A stretch of 64,000 bases of DNA from Lasioglossum baleicum (Eukaryota; Arthropoda; Insecta; Hymenoptera; Halictidae), in NCBI RefSeq assembly GCF_051020765.1, contig NC_134930.1:1674001-1738000 (forward strand), read 5' to 3'. The position numbers were made by a program, and so were the translations under genes. The number at the start of each line of letters is the position of its first letter. Positions within the stretch are counted from its first letter, which is position 1. Positions 11,051 through 19,674 of the stretch are shown one piece after another. The notes beneath the pieces were generated by a model. That model worked only from the letters and a program-made list of their open reading frames with translations. It was not told the origin of the DNA and searched no databases.

Positions 11051-11213
11051 AATAAAAAAAAAAAAAATTTATTATTGTATAAGAATTTCCTCTCTCTCTC
11101 TTTCAGGTCAGGGGAAAAAAAAAATTGAAGAATACGTTTTACACATTATTTATTAATAAAAAAATTACATGAAAAGATCTTTTATAAAAAAAGTAGAAAT
11201 CATATTTGAAGTT

Positions 11214-12140
11214 TTAAACTATAGCAGTTTTAGATATCCACGAATTATGCGACGCGTCCAACCCTAACCATTTTACATATATTTTATTTCCTTTTCTGCG
11301 CAATATTTTTTCAATTAAATATACGTCGGGGTATTTAGCCGCGTGTATCTCGTGTTCATAAAATCCGCCGGCGATAGGATTGTCCTTTGAATCGATCAAG
11401 AGGTACGTGACAGGATTCGTTCGTTTCACCGTGATGATCTTAAATATTTCCGTCGACCAGTTCGGCGTGTATCCTTTGTCGAACAGAGTTTTGAATTTGC
11501 TGACGCGCACGCGATCGCCCACCTTGAATTTGGCGGGGCCGGCAATCTTCACGTTGCTGTACACGGTGGACAGAAGATGCTCAGCATTTTTACGGTTCAC
11601 ATCCGCGGGGCGCATACGGGTGGTACGGTGTTTTCGATTATTGTAGTCCTCGATCAGCGTGGGAAGCGCATCGATCCAACGATATTTTCCGCTCAACGAG
11701 AAATATTTCCACATGCTGTTCTTCAACGTGCGGTTGAAACGTTCTACGACGGAAGCTTTCATAGCGCTGAAGGTCGAGTAATGACGGATGTTGCGGTTTC
11801 TCAGATATTCTTGGAACTGTGCGTTGTAGAATTCCTTGCCCATGTCGGTCTGCAAGTTGTTCGGAGCTCTGCCATCCTTCTTCAACGCGGACGCGAAAGC
11901 TTTACACACATCGCTCGCATTTTTACTCTTCAAAGGAACCGCCCACGCGTATTTGCTAAACACATCGATTATCGTAAGAATGTATCGATGTCCCCGATTA
12001 TCTCGCGCATATTGCTGAACTTCGACGATATCAGCTTGCCAAAGATCATCGAATCCTCGCACGATCACCCGTCTACGCGGGAAGAAACGTCTCGCCGGGG
12101 CGTGCAGCTCTTCTACCAATTTCACTTTTTCTTTACTCAT
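11214..12140 (-). CDS. Polinton integrase (rve, DDE) with chromodomain
   Basis: 308 aa. Inserts the linear element DNA into the genome with a 6-bp staggered cut. The catalytic core shows D37 (WQADIVE), D99 (QTDMGKEF) and E133 (VERFNR), a D,D(33)E spacing as in Polinton integrases. A basic region with KFKVGDRVRVSKF follows, and the C-terminus (about 274-308, YLIEKIL..YVKWLGL..SWI) is a chromodomain, which in related integrases can guide insertion to marked chromatin. Its ATG overlaps the end of the upstream fibre-like gene by 8 nt (ATGAGTAA), which suggests translation by termination-reinitiation. All key residues are present. Confidence 0.95.
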   Translation of the reverse strand: MSKEKVKLVEELHAPARRFFPRRRVIVRGFDDLWQADIVEVQQYARDNRGHRYILTIIDVFSKYAWAVPLKSKNASDVCKAFASALKKDGRAPNNLQTDMGKEFYNAQFQEYLRNRNIRHYSTFSAMKASVVERFNRTLKNSMWKYFSLSGKYRWIDALPTLIEDYNNRKHRTTRMRPADVNRKNAEHLLSTVYSNVKIAGPAKFKVGDRVRVSKFKTLFDKGYTPNWSTEIFKIITVKRTNPVTYLLIDSKDNPIAGGFYEHEIHAAKYPDVYLIEKILRRKGNKIYVKWLGLDASHNSWISKTAIV

Positions 12141-13356
12141 CGCCGATTAGTCTCTTTTCAATCGATTCTTTCCAGTCCTCGAAGCGTCGATGCACTCGAC
12201 TATCTAGCTCGTCGAAAGCTGCGCGTATCATTTCTTGTTGCTGCTCCTCGATACGTCGCATTTGCACATATATTTCTTCGAATTTCTCGTTTAAACTTTT
12301 CTTGAAATCTTCAAATTTCCCAGTTATATTTCCCTCTCCCGTCAGCTCGACCAATCTCTTGTGCATGCTCTCTCTATGCATTTCAAATCTCTTATCCAAT
12401 TCCTGACCGGTTTCATAACCGCCAGTTGCGAATTTTTGTTGCATATCCGCCACATTGTTTTCAAGAAGCATCAACTTTCCCTGGCTCAACTTGTCCGCGG
12501 TCACCGTGTCCTTCACATCACTGATTTTACCAAGCAGCGTATTCTTCAAGTTTAATAGTCTTCTTTCCAACTTGTTGTCGATTTTATGTTCCACGGCTGA
12601 AAGTCTATCGCTGAGTTTATCGGAAAATTTCGCAACAGCGTCCAATTTTTCATGATCCACCCTCTGCTCGTACTTCAATACTTCGATCAACCTGTCCTCG
12701 AGCTCGATAAATTTTTCACGGAGAATTCCGCCATAATTATGCTCTATCTTCGTTTCAAACTCCAACAGCTTTTCTTGATTCTGTTGCATGCATTCCTCGA
12801 TGTCTTTCAGTTTCGCCACCATCGATTTATCGGCGAGCTCGTTGCCCGTTACGATTTCATGGATGTGCTCGATCTTGTCTCGCGTGTCGTGAATATCCTC
12901 GGCGCTCTTATTAAATTCGTCTGCAAACACTTTTTTCAACAAATCGATCGTCTTATCGACGTAGAGTTTCGTTGCCGAATCGTTCTCGTCGGTTGGTGTC
13001 CCCAAATTTTTAATACGTTGAGATTTCGCATCGAAAAATTCGTTGTTGCTAGCCATCGCTTTGCTGCTGGCGACAAGATCATCCACGTAGCCTTTCGTTG
13101 CCGCGTCAGTCTTCTTAGCGGGGGCTTTCACATTTTGGATAGATAGAAACTCCGCATCGAAGTACGCGTCTTTTTTATCCGTCATGATCACAGCGTGTTT
13201 ACGTATCGAGCTTAAAAGATCCAACAACAATCTATTGAACGGGATGGGATTGTTCGCTTCCTTGCAATCGAAATTCCGTTCTTCCTTGCCGATATTCGAC
13301 GTAACGTCCCGAATAACTTTTCTTATAAGTTCGTAGGATGATTTGTTAATGCTCAT
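12133..13356 (-). CDS. Fibre-like coiled-coil protein (large)
   Basis: 407 aa from the ATG at 13356; the frame extends upstream to 13407 only through a GTG. It contains two copies of a short module (FDAEFLSIQNV...DAATKGYVDDLV and FDAKSQRIKNLG...DSATKLYVDKTI), the NLxxPtdxxDAATKxYVD pattern known from phage tail and head fibres. A long predicted coiled coil follows, with many charged heptads. This suggests a trimeric fibre or spike for attachment (inference). The stop overlaps the integrase start. A donor/acceptor pair 13544-13444 upstream suggests a spliced leader. No adhesin head domain is recognised. Confidence 0.7.
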   Translation of the reverse strand: MSINKSSYELIRKVIRDVTSNIGKEERNFDCKEANNPIPFNRLLLDLLSSIRKHAVIMTDKKDAYFDAEFLSIQNVKAPAKKTDAATKGYVDDLVASSKAMASNNEFFDAKSQRIKNLGTPTDENDSATKLYVDKTIDLLKKVFADEFNKSAEDIHDTRDKIEHIHEIVTGNELADKSMVAKLKDIEECMQQNQEKLLEFETKIEHNYGGILREKFIELEDRLIEVLKYEQRVDHEKLDAVAKFSDKLSDRLSAVEHKIDNKLERRLLNLKNTLLGKISDVKDTVTADKLSQGKLMLLENNVADMQQKFATGGYETGQELDKRFEMHRESMHKRLVELTGEGNITGKFEDFKKSLNEKFEEIYVQMRRIEEQQQEMIRAAFDELDSRVHRRFEDWKESIEKRLIGDE

Positions 13357-13443
13357 CGTGATGAGATAGAGAGAGAGTACGACGTTTCCTTCTTGAATTG
13401 CCACCACGCAATGACATGATTCTCACTCTCTCTCTCGCTCCTT

Positions 13444-13544
13444 CTAGGGAGGTGGTGGTGGGGAGATGCCATTGTTATATTTTAGAACTTTCTTAGAAAT
13501 CTTGAAATGAGACCTGGGAGGGGGAACCTCTGATCTAGACTTAC
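13444..13544 (-). other. Candidate 101-bp leader intron between fibre genes
   Basis: On the - strand a GTAAGTCTAG donor at 13544 and a CCACCACCACCTCCCTAG acceptor ending at 13444 bracket 101 bp that hold no ORF. Both sites fall after the stop of the small fibre gene, so splicing would form the 5' leader of the large fibre-integrase unit rather than fuse the proteins. Confidence 0.45.
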
Positions 13545-13567
13545 CACACAGTACTTGTTCTCGCTAC

Positions 13568-14152
13568 CTAGATATGGAATCGAGCTCTTACTGCTTTGTC
13601 CAGTTTCTTCGTGATTTCTGACCTAAACGTTTCGTTAGAGGTTTTCAGGTCTTTGTCCAGTTTCTTCGTGATCTCGGACCTCAATGTTTCTTCCGATGTT
13701 TTCAGGTCTTTGCCCAGTTTCTGCACGATCTGGGACCTCAACGTTTCGTTAGATGTTTTCAGGTCTTTGCTCAGTTTCTCCACGATTTCGGACCGTAACG
13801 TTTTTAGTTGTTTGTTCAGTTTCTCCATGATCTCGGACTTCAACGTTCCTTCGGATGTTTTCAGTTTTTTGTCCAGTCTCGTCACATTGTCCAACACGTA
13901 TATTTCCACCTTTGATTTAACATATTCGTCACCGCGTTTTACAATGTTATCGACGTACGATTTGGTCGCCGCGTGATCGTTTGCGGTGGGATACGCCACA
14001 CGCTCGATCCCAGCTCCATTCGCATCGTACAAATTAGCGTTGTTCAAACATATTGCGTTATCGTGTACATATTTTTGTAACGAATAGAAAGGAACATCCA
14101 ACTTTCGCTTGTTCGTTTCACGAAACGATGTACCAAATTTGTTGACATACAT
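13568..14152 (-). CDS. Fibre-like repeat protein (small)
   Basis: 194 aa. Residues about 40-70 carry one copy of the same module as the large protein (YDANGAG...DHAATKSYVDNIV). The C-terminal half is five tandem units of LxKxLKTSxETLRSEIxxK, each 19 residues except one of 15. The repeats are visible in DNA as 57-bp units at about 13600-13880. A 19-residue period over five helical turns would favour a right-handed coiled coil (inference). It is probably a second fibre or shaft protein paralogous to the neighbouring 407-aa protein. No head domain is recognised. Confidence 0.68.
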   Translation of the reverse strand: MYVNKFGTSFRETNKRKLDVPFYSLQKYVHDNAICLNNANLYDANGAGIERVAYPTANDHAATKSYVDNIVKRGDEYVKSKVEIYVLDNVTRLDKKLKTSEGTLKSEIMEKLNKQLKTLRSEIVEKLSKDLKTSNETLRSQIVQKLGKDLKTSEETLRSEITKKLDKDLKTSNETFRSEITKKLDKAVRARFHI

Positions 14153-14201
14153 TTTTTTAGACTTCTTCGACCGCCTGATATGCTGTTTCCTGCGAAATAC
14201 C

Positions 14202-14438
14202 TTATCTCTTGCTACCTTGCGGTTTTCCTGCCGTCACCAACTCGTACAACTGCTTTTCGATCCGTAGTATTTGTTGATATATCTCGTCCAGTTTCGTCTC
14301 CAGATGATGAAATCTCAGGTTCCAGTTTTCACCGTCGTCTTCTCCTCCCGAGGATATCGTTTGATTCGTTTCGCAGCAATTCAAACGAACGCGCATTTTA
14401 TCCAGCCGCAACAATGCCACAATTTTATCGACTGACAT
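14202..14438 (-). CDS. Small coiled-coil protein, 78 aa
   Basis: ATG at 14438, 78 codons. The C-terminal half (LETKLDEIYQQILRIEKQLYELV) is a heptad-like amphipathic helix similar in style to the fibre-like neighbours. It lies between the DUF8207-like gene and the small fibre gene on the same strand, and starts 19 bp after the former ends. No known domain; probably part of the same transcription unit. Confidence 0.5.
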   Translation of the reverse strand: MSVDKIVALLRLDKMRVRLNCCETNQTISSGGEDDGENWNLRFHHLETKLDEIYQQILRIEKQLYELVTAGKPQGSKR

Positions 14439-14456
14439 GTCGTCAACTCGTAAGCT

Positions 14457-15623
14457 TTAATTTATAATTAAACCAGCCTCGCGAAGTTCCTCGATTATCG
14501 ACATTATTTCGTTGTTATGCCCCGAATGGCCGGCATTCCTCGAAGCCGTCAACAATCTCAGACGATCGACGAGTTCGTTCGGATCGTCCCAATGCACGTA
14601 ATCGATTGGATGGTCGGTCACGCGCATAAAAGTTGGAAGCTGAATACCCCTTCCACTTGGCGACGAAAACAACGGTTTTATAATTTTTCTATACTTGAAA
14701 CCTTTGTTTCCCATTATCTGATTCCCGCGTCGATGCGCTTGTGTAATAACGAGAATTCTTTTGTACGCGTTCTTATCATCCTCGGTGCACGCCTGCTCGT
14801 CGGGTACTTTATTGAATATCAATTCGTAAAGACCGCGAGTCCCTCTGTACCGTAGCCCTCTAATGATGATATCATCGTTGTTGGCCACCTCAAACGTTGA
14901 ATTTCCCAGCATCAGCTTATCGTCCTGCAGATATACTCCGTACACGTTGTCGGAATTTTTCGTTGGGCCGGTAAAAAATTTTTGTAAATATTCGCGCGCC
15001 AAAGGTCCGAAATTCTCGGATAGCTGTTGATTTTCCTCGTGATGAATTTCAGGATTTTCAAAAATATTACGCATAGAAGATTCCAAAGATGGAGTGCGCG
15101 GTGATTGGAAGGTATCCTCCTCCTCCTGTCGCGGTACCATCATCGGCTCGTCGTCATCGTCGTCGTCGTCGTCGTCAACATATATATTTCTCGAACTGAC
15201 TTTGTCATTCTTTTTCTTCTTTATTCTTCTTCTTTTTTTCATAATGGACGACGACGTTCCCTTAATATCTGAGAATCTTCTTTTTTTTCGCAATGGAGAC
15301 TCCTTAATGTCGTCGAACACGTTGTCGTCGTCGCTCGGTTCGGCGGTAGCTGTATTTTTAACTAACTGTTTCAACGGTTCGACGATCGGTTGTAAATTTG
15401 CTTGCAAATTCTCCTGGGTAGCCATTTTCCCAACTTTCAACGCTAAATACTTTTTCCGTATGGTATCGCTGGTCTTCGCTATTTCGTTCGCGATCGAAGC
15501 TCGCAGCTTCTTCTCCTTCGACGGCATATCGGAACTCCTCTTCTTCTCCTTCGACGACATATCGGAGCTCCTCTTCTTCGATGACATATCGGAGATGTGA
15601 CTCCAACGGCTCTTATCGAGCAA
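14457..15623 (-). CDS. DUF8207-like Polinton protein
   Basis: 388 aa. The N-terminal half is low complexity: three near-repeats of (K)KRSSDMSSKEK, a basic cluster (KKRRRIKKKK, a possible nuclear signal) and a run of aspartates. The C-terminal part (about 225-388) matches what I know as DUF8207, a domain frequent in arthropod Polintons: YGVYLQDDKLMLGN, DDIIIRGLRYRGTRGLYELIF, YKRILVITQAHRR, VHWDDPNELVDRLRLL and a final IIEELREAGLI. The function is unknown. It starts 10 bp after the ATPase stop, suggesting co-transcription. Confidence 0.85.
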   Translation of the reverse strand: MLDKSRWSHISDMSSKKRSSDMSSKEKKRSSDMPSKEKKLRASIANEIAKTSDTIRKKYLALKVGKMATQENLQANLQPIVEPLKQLVKNTATAEPSDDDNVFDDIKESPLRKKRRFSDIKGTSSSIMKKRRRIKKKKNDKVSSRNIYVDDDDDDDDDEPMMVPRQEEEDTFQSPRTPSLESSMRNIFENPEIHHEENQQLSENFGPLAREYLQKFFTGPTKNSDNVYGVYLQDDKLMLGNSTFEVANNDDIIIRGLRYRGTRGLYELIFNKVPDEQACTEDDKNAYKRILVITQAHRRGNQIMGNKGFKYRKIIKPLFSSPSGRGIQLPTFMRVTDHPIDYVHWDDPNELVDRLRLLTASRNAGHSGHNNEIMSIIEELREAGLIIN

Positions 15624-15632
15624 ATGTGTCCG

Positions 15633-16325
15633 TTACAGTACGACAAACTCGTTAAATCCGCGTCTGTAACGACCTCGACTGACAGGACTGTCTTTATCGA
15701 TTACGAGAAATCCATACCTCTTTCGCCAACAATTCATGCATAACGCGCTAAACGTTTCGAACGGCATATCGGTATTTACATGATCCTGATGAACGTGTCG
15801 CAGGTTCATGACATCTTGTTTAAACAGAATCAGCAGATTAGCATTGTCGCGAATTAAATGTTTAGGTATTCTCGCATACGACTGTCCCAGGTAAAAGCAA
15901 TCGACGTGCGAATGTCTACCCATCGCGAAATATTCTCGCATGATATCTTGCTCATCGCACGCCACATCGTCGAAGATGAATATCGAATCGGGCCGTGCTT
16001 CTGCGGGAGGGATTACGTCAACGTTGTCAGCAAACGCGAAGTAGCCCACATCCTTCCCCACGGATGAGAACAGTCTGCTCAAGTATTGGTATTTTGGCTG
16101 ACGCAACGATTTCGAGTACACGTATACATTGGCGAATCGTAATCCGTTCGCGCTCTCCAACAGGCTAATCATAACGTTCGTTTTACCACATCCTGACGGA
16201 CCGCTTATCACACATCGTACATTACCGGGTAACAATGATCCATGTTTTCGCATCGCCTCGGAGTGATCGTCGAACGCGCGATGCGTCGGAACACGAATAT
16301 CCAAAGATTGCTTTACGAAACGCAT
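15633..16325 (-). CDS. FtsK/HerA (A32-type) genome-packaging ATPase
   Basis: 230 aa. Expected to pump DNA into capsids. Walker A is GPSGCGKT at 42-49, and Walker B is IFIFDD at 115-120. The sensor-like region HVDCFYLGQSYARIPKHLIRDNANLLILFKQD follows, as in poxvirus A32 and Polinton ATPases. Length and motifs are complete. It is the first gene of the - strand block, diverging from the late + strand block across a 120-bp promoter region. Confidence 0.94.
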   Translation of the reverse strand: MRFVKQSLDIRVPTHRAFDDHSEAMRKHGSLLPGNVRCVISGPSGCGKTNVMISLLESANGLRFANVYVYSKSLRQPKYQYLSRLFSSVGKDVGYFAFADNVDVIPPAEARPDSIFIFDDVACDEQDIMREYFAMGRHSHVDCFYLGQSYARIPKHLIRDNANLLILFKQDVMNLRHVHQDHVNTDMPFETFSALCMNCWRKRYGFLVIDKDSPVSRGRYRRGFNEFVVL

Positions 16326-16445
16326 GCTTCGATTGATTCGATGGGTGGCGGGTAGTATTTATACGAGAGCTCGAACATTGTTGGTATCAGTCCCCCTCCG
16401 ACCCCCGTGAAAAAAGGATTCGTGTTCTTTTTTTTAAAACAGTTT
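16326..16445. promoter_or_regulatory. Divergent promoter region
   Basis: A 120-bp gap between the ATPase (-) and the capsid block (+). On the + strand TATTTATA near 16357 is followed about 32 nt later by a TCAGT initiator (near 16387), a good insect core promoter. A TTTTTTTTTAAAACAG acceptor-like site ends just before the ATG at 16446, but I see no convincing donor. The ATPase promoter must share this space. Confidence 0.6.
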
Positions 16446-17087
16446 ATGCCGCGCCTCGGTAAGGGGCTTTTAAACAGAGCTGTAAACGCGTTACCGTTCG
16501 AATTGCATATACCTAGTTATCAATTCTGCGGTCCTGGTACGAAACTGCGTGCACGATTAGCCCGTGGGGACCGTGGAATAAATCCGTTGGACGCTGCCTG
16601 TCGCGAGCACGACATAGCGTATTCGCTGCATAAGGATCTGGGTGATCGTCACGTGGCCGACAATATTTTGGCGGATCGAGCGCTACAGCGCATAAAGTCC
16701 GGAGACGCTTCGTTCGGAGAGAAGGTGTCTGCGGCTGCTGTGTTGGCAGCCATGAAAGCTAAAACGAAATTAGGCATGGGCCTAAAGAAACGCGAGAAAA
16801 GGCGAAAAAAACGAATTCTCCCAATCGCCAAACGCGGTGGTTTTCTACCGCTGCTGTTGCCCGCTTTGTCGGCTATCGGAGCATTGACGGGCGGCGCCGC
16901 GGGAGTAGTAAAAGCTATAAACGCCGCGAAAGCCGCGAAGAAACAATTGCAAGAAGCCGAGCGACACAATCGCACCATGGAGGGTCGCGGGTTACGTCTC
17001 GCGCCGTATACGCGTGGAGAAGGCTTGAGGAAGGTTAAGAGAAAAAAAAAAAAAAGAAAGACAACACGACGACGGACGTCGAATTGA
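16446..17087 (+). CDS. PLA2-domain minor capsid protein
   Basis: 213 aa from the ATG at 16446; upstream frame opens only from a GTG. Residues 24-62 show a parvovirus VP1-like phospholipase A2 core: a Ca-loop YQFCGPGT and the catalytic HDIAY motif in CREHDIAYS. This enzyme class helps incoming particles cross membranes. A hydrophobic glycine/alanine-rich segment (LLLPALSAIGALTGGAAG) and very basic tails resemble the adenovirus pX/pVI type of core or minor capsid proteins. It ends in a lysine/arginine stretch encoded by an A14 run (17042-17055), immediately before the protease frame. Confidence 0.88.
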   Translation: MPRLGKGLLNRAVNALPFELHIPSYQFCGPGTKLRARLARGDRGINPLDAACREHDIAYSLHKDLGDRHVADNILADRALQRIKSGDASFGEKVSAAAVLAAMKAKTKLGMGLKKREKRRKKRILPIAKRGGFLPLLLPALSAIGALTGGAAGVVKAINAAKAAKKQLQEAERHNRTMEGRGLRLAPYTRGEGLRKVKRKKKKRKTTRRRTSN

Positions 17088-17401
17088 CGACAGCGTGTGA
17101 AAGATTACCACATTTTCGCGGGGTTTTTATGCGTGACAATTTGCCGGAACGCGCATGGGTAAACGAGCGAGGTATCGTCAATCTAGATAATAGTCGCGGA
17201 CCCGGAACGCACTGGGTTGCATACATAAAACACGGCTCGCGTGTCAAATACTTCGATAGTTTTGGGAATCTTCGCCCGCCGGTCGAGTTGATTCGCTACT
17301 TTGATGCGAACGCGACAATCTCGTATAATCACAGACGTTTTCAAAACTACGACGAAAGCGTGTGCGGACAACTGTGTGTGAAATTTCTCCGCGAGTCGTA
17401 A
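17084..17401 (+). CDS. Adenain-like cysteine protease
   Basis: The 105-aa open segment carries the adenovirus/Ulp1 protease triad: His43 in GTHWVAY, Asp58 in KYFDSFG, oxyanion Gln87 and Cys94 in ESVCGQLC. It would mature capsid proteins. The first ATG in frame is at 17129, but the family-conserved [11 protein letters not shown] segment starts upstream of it. The frame stays open through the A14 run of the preceding gene, so the N-terminus may come from a non-ATG start, slippage on that run, or splicing. The coordinate 17084 is the TTG at the overlap with the preceding stop. Confidence 0.9.
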   Translation: MTTACERLPHFRGVFMRDNLPERAWVNERGIVNLDNSRGPGTHWVAYIKHGSRVKYFDSFGNLRPPVELIRYFDANATISYNHRRFQNYDESVCGQLCVKFLRES

Positions 17402-17403
17402 AG

Positions 17404-18138
17404 ATGCAAAGGTCATTCACGTTCACGTTGTCGGGAAGAAGCAGCATTCTGTCGTCTCAGCACTTTCCACCTATAAATCTGGACAACGACGAATACGAGC
17501 TGGGATTGCTCGATTTGCAAACTTATTACACGATACCGAACATCAGCGCTAGCATCGGTAACAATCTATTCTACTTCGGCGACAGAGACGAAGAGATCAT
17601 CATCCCCGACGGCTCGTACGAATTGGAAGCGATAAACGCGTACTTGAGGCACGAAATACGCACGCGATATCCTCTCAAAGATGCCGATAATGAATATCCG
17701 CTGGTCCTGCAGGCTAACAACAACACCATGAAAAGCGAAATTATCAGCAAGTTTCGGATAAACTTTGCGAAGCCTCACAGCGTGGGGTCCATTCTGGGAT
17801 TTTCCGCGAACCGCGTTTTATCGCCGAACACGTGGCACGCATCGAACGCGCCTGTGAATATCATTAACGTGAACATCATTCGAGTAGAATGTAACGTAAC
17901 CACCGGATCGTACGACAACGGCAAACTCGTTCACACGATACATGAGTTCGCGCCCAAGGTACCGCCGGGGTATAAATTATCCGAAACGCCCACGCGAGTC
18001 ATTTACCTTCCAATCGTTGTGCGAGCAATCGATGATTTAACGATTCGCATCGTGGACCAAGCCGGACGTTTGATCGATTTTCGCGGTGAAGAAATCACGG
18101 TACGACTACACATGCGACGAAGCAATGTTAATTCATAA
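17404..18138 (+). CDS. Minor capsid (penton-like, single jelly roll) protein
   Basis: 244 aa from the ATG at 17404, 2 bp after the protease stop; the longer frame from 17362 overlaps the protease and lacks support. It matches the Polinton minor capsid family: [60 protein letters not shown], an [29 protein letters not shown] segment and a final [11 protein letters not shown]. Expected to form the pentameric vertices. It is intact and adjacent to the major capsid gene. Confidence 0.92.
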   Translation: MQRSFTFTLSGRSSILSSQHFPPINLDNDEYELGLLDLQTYYTIPNISASIGNNLFYFGDRDEEIIIPDGSYELEAINAYLRHEIRTRYPLKDADNEYPLVLQANNNTMKSEIISKFRINFAKPHSVGSILGFSANRVLSPNTWHASNAPVNIINVNIIRVECNVTTGSYDNGKLVHTIHEFAPKVPPGYKLSETPTRVIYLPIVVRAIDDLTIRIVDQAGRLIDFRGEEITVRLHMRRSNVNS

Positions 18139-18256
18139 CAATACGACCTTGAAGAAGAACACATCAATTCATAAGAAACCAAACGAGTGTAAAAAACTGA
18201 CCGCGAGAAACGCAGAGTATCTGAAATCTTTGGGATTCGTTGTTAAAAACAAGTGA
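18125..18256 (+). CDS. 43-aa microprotein between penton and major capsid genes
   Basis: ATG at 18125 overlaps the last 14 nt of the penton gene in another frame; TGA at 18254-18256. It encodes a lysine/asparagine-rich 43-residue peptide ending [15 protein letters not shown]. It fills the gap between the two capsid genes almost exactly, and its C-terminal [12 protein letters not shown] ending looks like a folded short helix. It could be a core or cement peptide. No family is named; the frame may be chance, but the tight packing argues for a gene. Confidence 0.5.
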   Translation: MLIHNNTTLKKNTSIHKKPNECKKLTARNAEYLKSLGFVVKNK

Positions 18257-18282
18257 AAGAGGAAAAAAGTGTTTTTTTCACC

Positions 18283-19527
18283 ATGTTTGAGGACATTTTG
18301 AGCATCTCCGAAGCGCCGATCTTCGACAATCGAATAACGAAGATCGAGCTGCACACATACAATCCATATGCCAACACAACGTTTGAAAACAACGATGAGA
18401 TACGCATACCAATTCAACAGCAAGACTTGTACACGCTCCCGTGCAGAAGCTTCCTATACGTCGAGGGAAAACTTAGTTTGCCTGGGAAACTTGAATTACC
18501 AGCGGGATCAACAATCGAATCGGCGGCTCTCGATAACAATGCCGTTGCGTTTATGTTCGAGGAAATACGCTACGAATTGAACGGCGTTGAAATCGATCGG
18601 TCCAGAAATCCTGGTACTACAACGACTCTGAAGAACTACGTGAGCCTGTCCACGACGAGAAGCAGCGCGTTATCCAACGCGGGCTGGACGCATAACACCG
18701 AGGCGCAGAGGAAAACCGCGACAACCACAGCGGCGATAAACTTCAACTTTTGCATACCTATGAGCATGTTATTGGGCTTCTGCGAAGACTACAAACGCGT
18801 TGTAATAAACGCCCGCCACGAATTGATTTTAATTCGCTCGCGTACCAACACAAACGCGTTGTACAGTTCTTCCGAAAATGCGAAACCCGTTCTGGATCTA
18901 TACAAAATTCAATGGCGAATGCCACACGTCACGTTGGATGAAATAAATAAGCTGTCGATGTTACGTATTCTGGGCAACGACAAGCCGATCGATATGAGCT
19001 TTCGATCATGGGAACTGTACGAGTATCCTCTGCTCCAGGCGACTACGAAGCACACATGGGCCATAAAAACAGCTCCGCAAATGGAAAAACCGCGATACGT
19101 GATATTCGCTTTACAAACCGCGCGAAAGAATAATTTAACGAAAACAGCTACGCATTTCGATCATTGCGCATTAGCCAATATTCGGCTCTACTTGAATTCG
19201 GAAACCTATCCGTACGATGATCTAAATGTTGATTTCGAAAAAGACAAATACGCGCTGCTCTACGATATGTATACAAAATTCCAAGAATCATACTATGGAA
19301 ACGGCGAGGCGCTACTCAACGTCACAGATTTCCTGAAATACGGTCCATTCATCGTTCTCGATTGTTCTCGGCAAAACGAAGCGCTGAAAAATGCCACGAT
19401 CGACGTGCGAATCGAATTCGAATGTCGAGCCAACATTGCCCCCTCGACAACCGCATACTGCTTGATGATACATGACTGCATCGTGGAGTACAATCCATTG
19501 ACGAACATTGTGCGAAAAATTATTTAA
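18283..19527 (+). CDS. Major capsid protein (double jelly roll)
   Basis: 414 aa from the ATG at 18283 (TTCACCATG context); an upstream non-ATG extension to 18253 is unlikely. It belongs to the hexon-like Polinton major capsid family: IFDNRITKIELHTYNPYANTTFENNDEIRIPI, SFLYVEGKL, FMFEEIRYELNGVEID, MSMLLGFCEDYKRVVINARHELILIR, QWRMPHVTLDEINKLSMLRIL and the C-terminal EFECRANIAPSTTAYCLMIHDC. It is full length with no lesions and probably trimerises to build the capsid shell. AATAAA signals follow at about 19554 and 19579. Confidence 0.95.
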   Translation: MFEDILSISEAPIFDNRITKIELHTYNPYANTTFENNDEIRIPIQQQDLYTLPCRSFLYVEGKLSLPGKLELPAGSTIESAALDNNAVAFMFEEIRYELNGVEIDRSRNPGTTTTLKNYVSLSTTRSSALSNAGWTHNTEAQRKTATTTAAINFNFCIPMSMLLGFCEDYKRVVINARHELILIRSRTNTNALYSSSENAKPVLDLYKIQWRMPHVTLDEINKLSMLRILGNDKPIDMSFRSWELYEYPLLQATTKHTWAIKTAPQMEKPRYVIFALQTARKNNLTKTATHFDHCALANIRLYLNSETYPYDDLNVDFEKDKYALLYDMYTKFQESYYGNGEALLNVTDFLKYGPFIVLDCSRQNEALKNATIDVRIEFECRANIAPSTTAYCLMIHDCIVEYNPLTNIVRKII

Positions 19528-19674
19528 ACTACCGTTAACAATATTTTAATCGAATAAATGTGAAAATGAATCTTTTAATAAATAAACAATGGAAAAACAT
19601 CTTTTTATTAATCGAATAAACAAAAAAAATCTCCTCCATATTTATTTTCACACCGATAAGTATAGTGGTGGGGG

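Noticed and set aside
11577..12305. 242-aa + strand frame
   Set aside because: Antisense to the integrase and fibre-like genes, no domain.
13600..13880. Regular repeats considered as a CRISPR-like array
   Set aside because: The 57-bp units are in-frame protein repeats without spacers, in a eukaryotic element.
15094..15600. 168-aa + strand frame with a serine run
   Set aside because: Antisense of the aspartate-rich part of the DUF8207-like gene.
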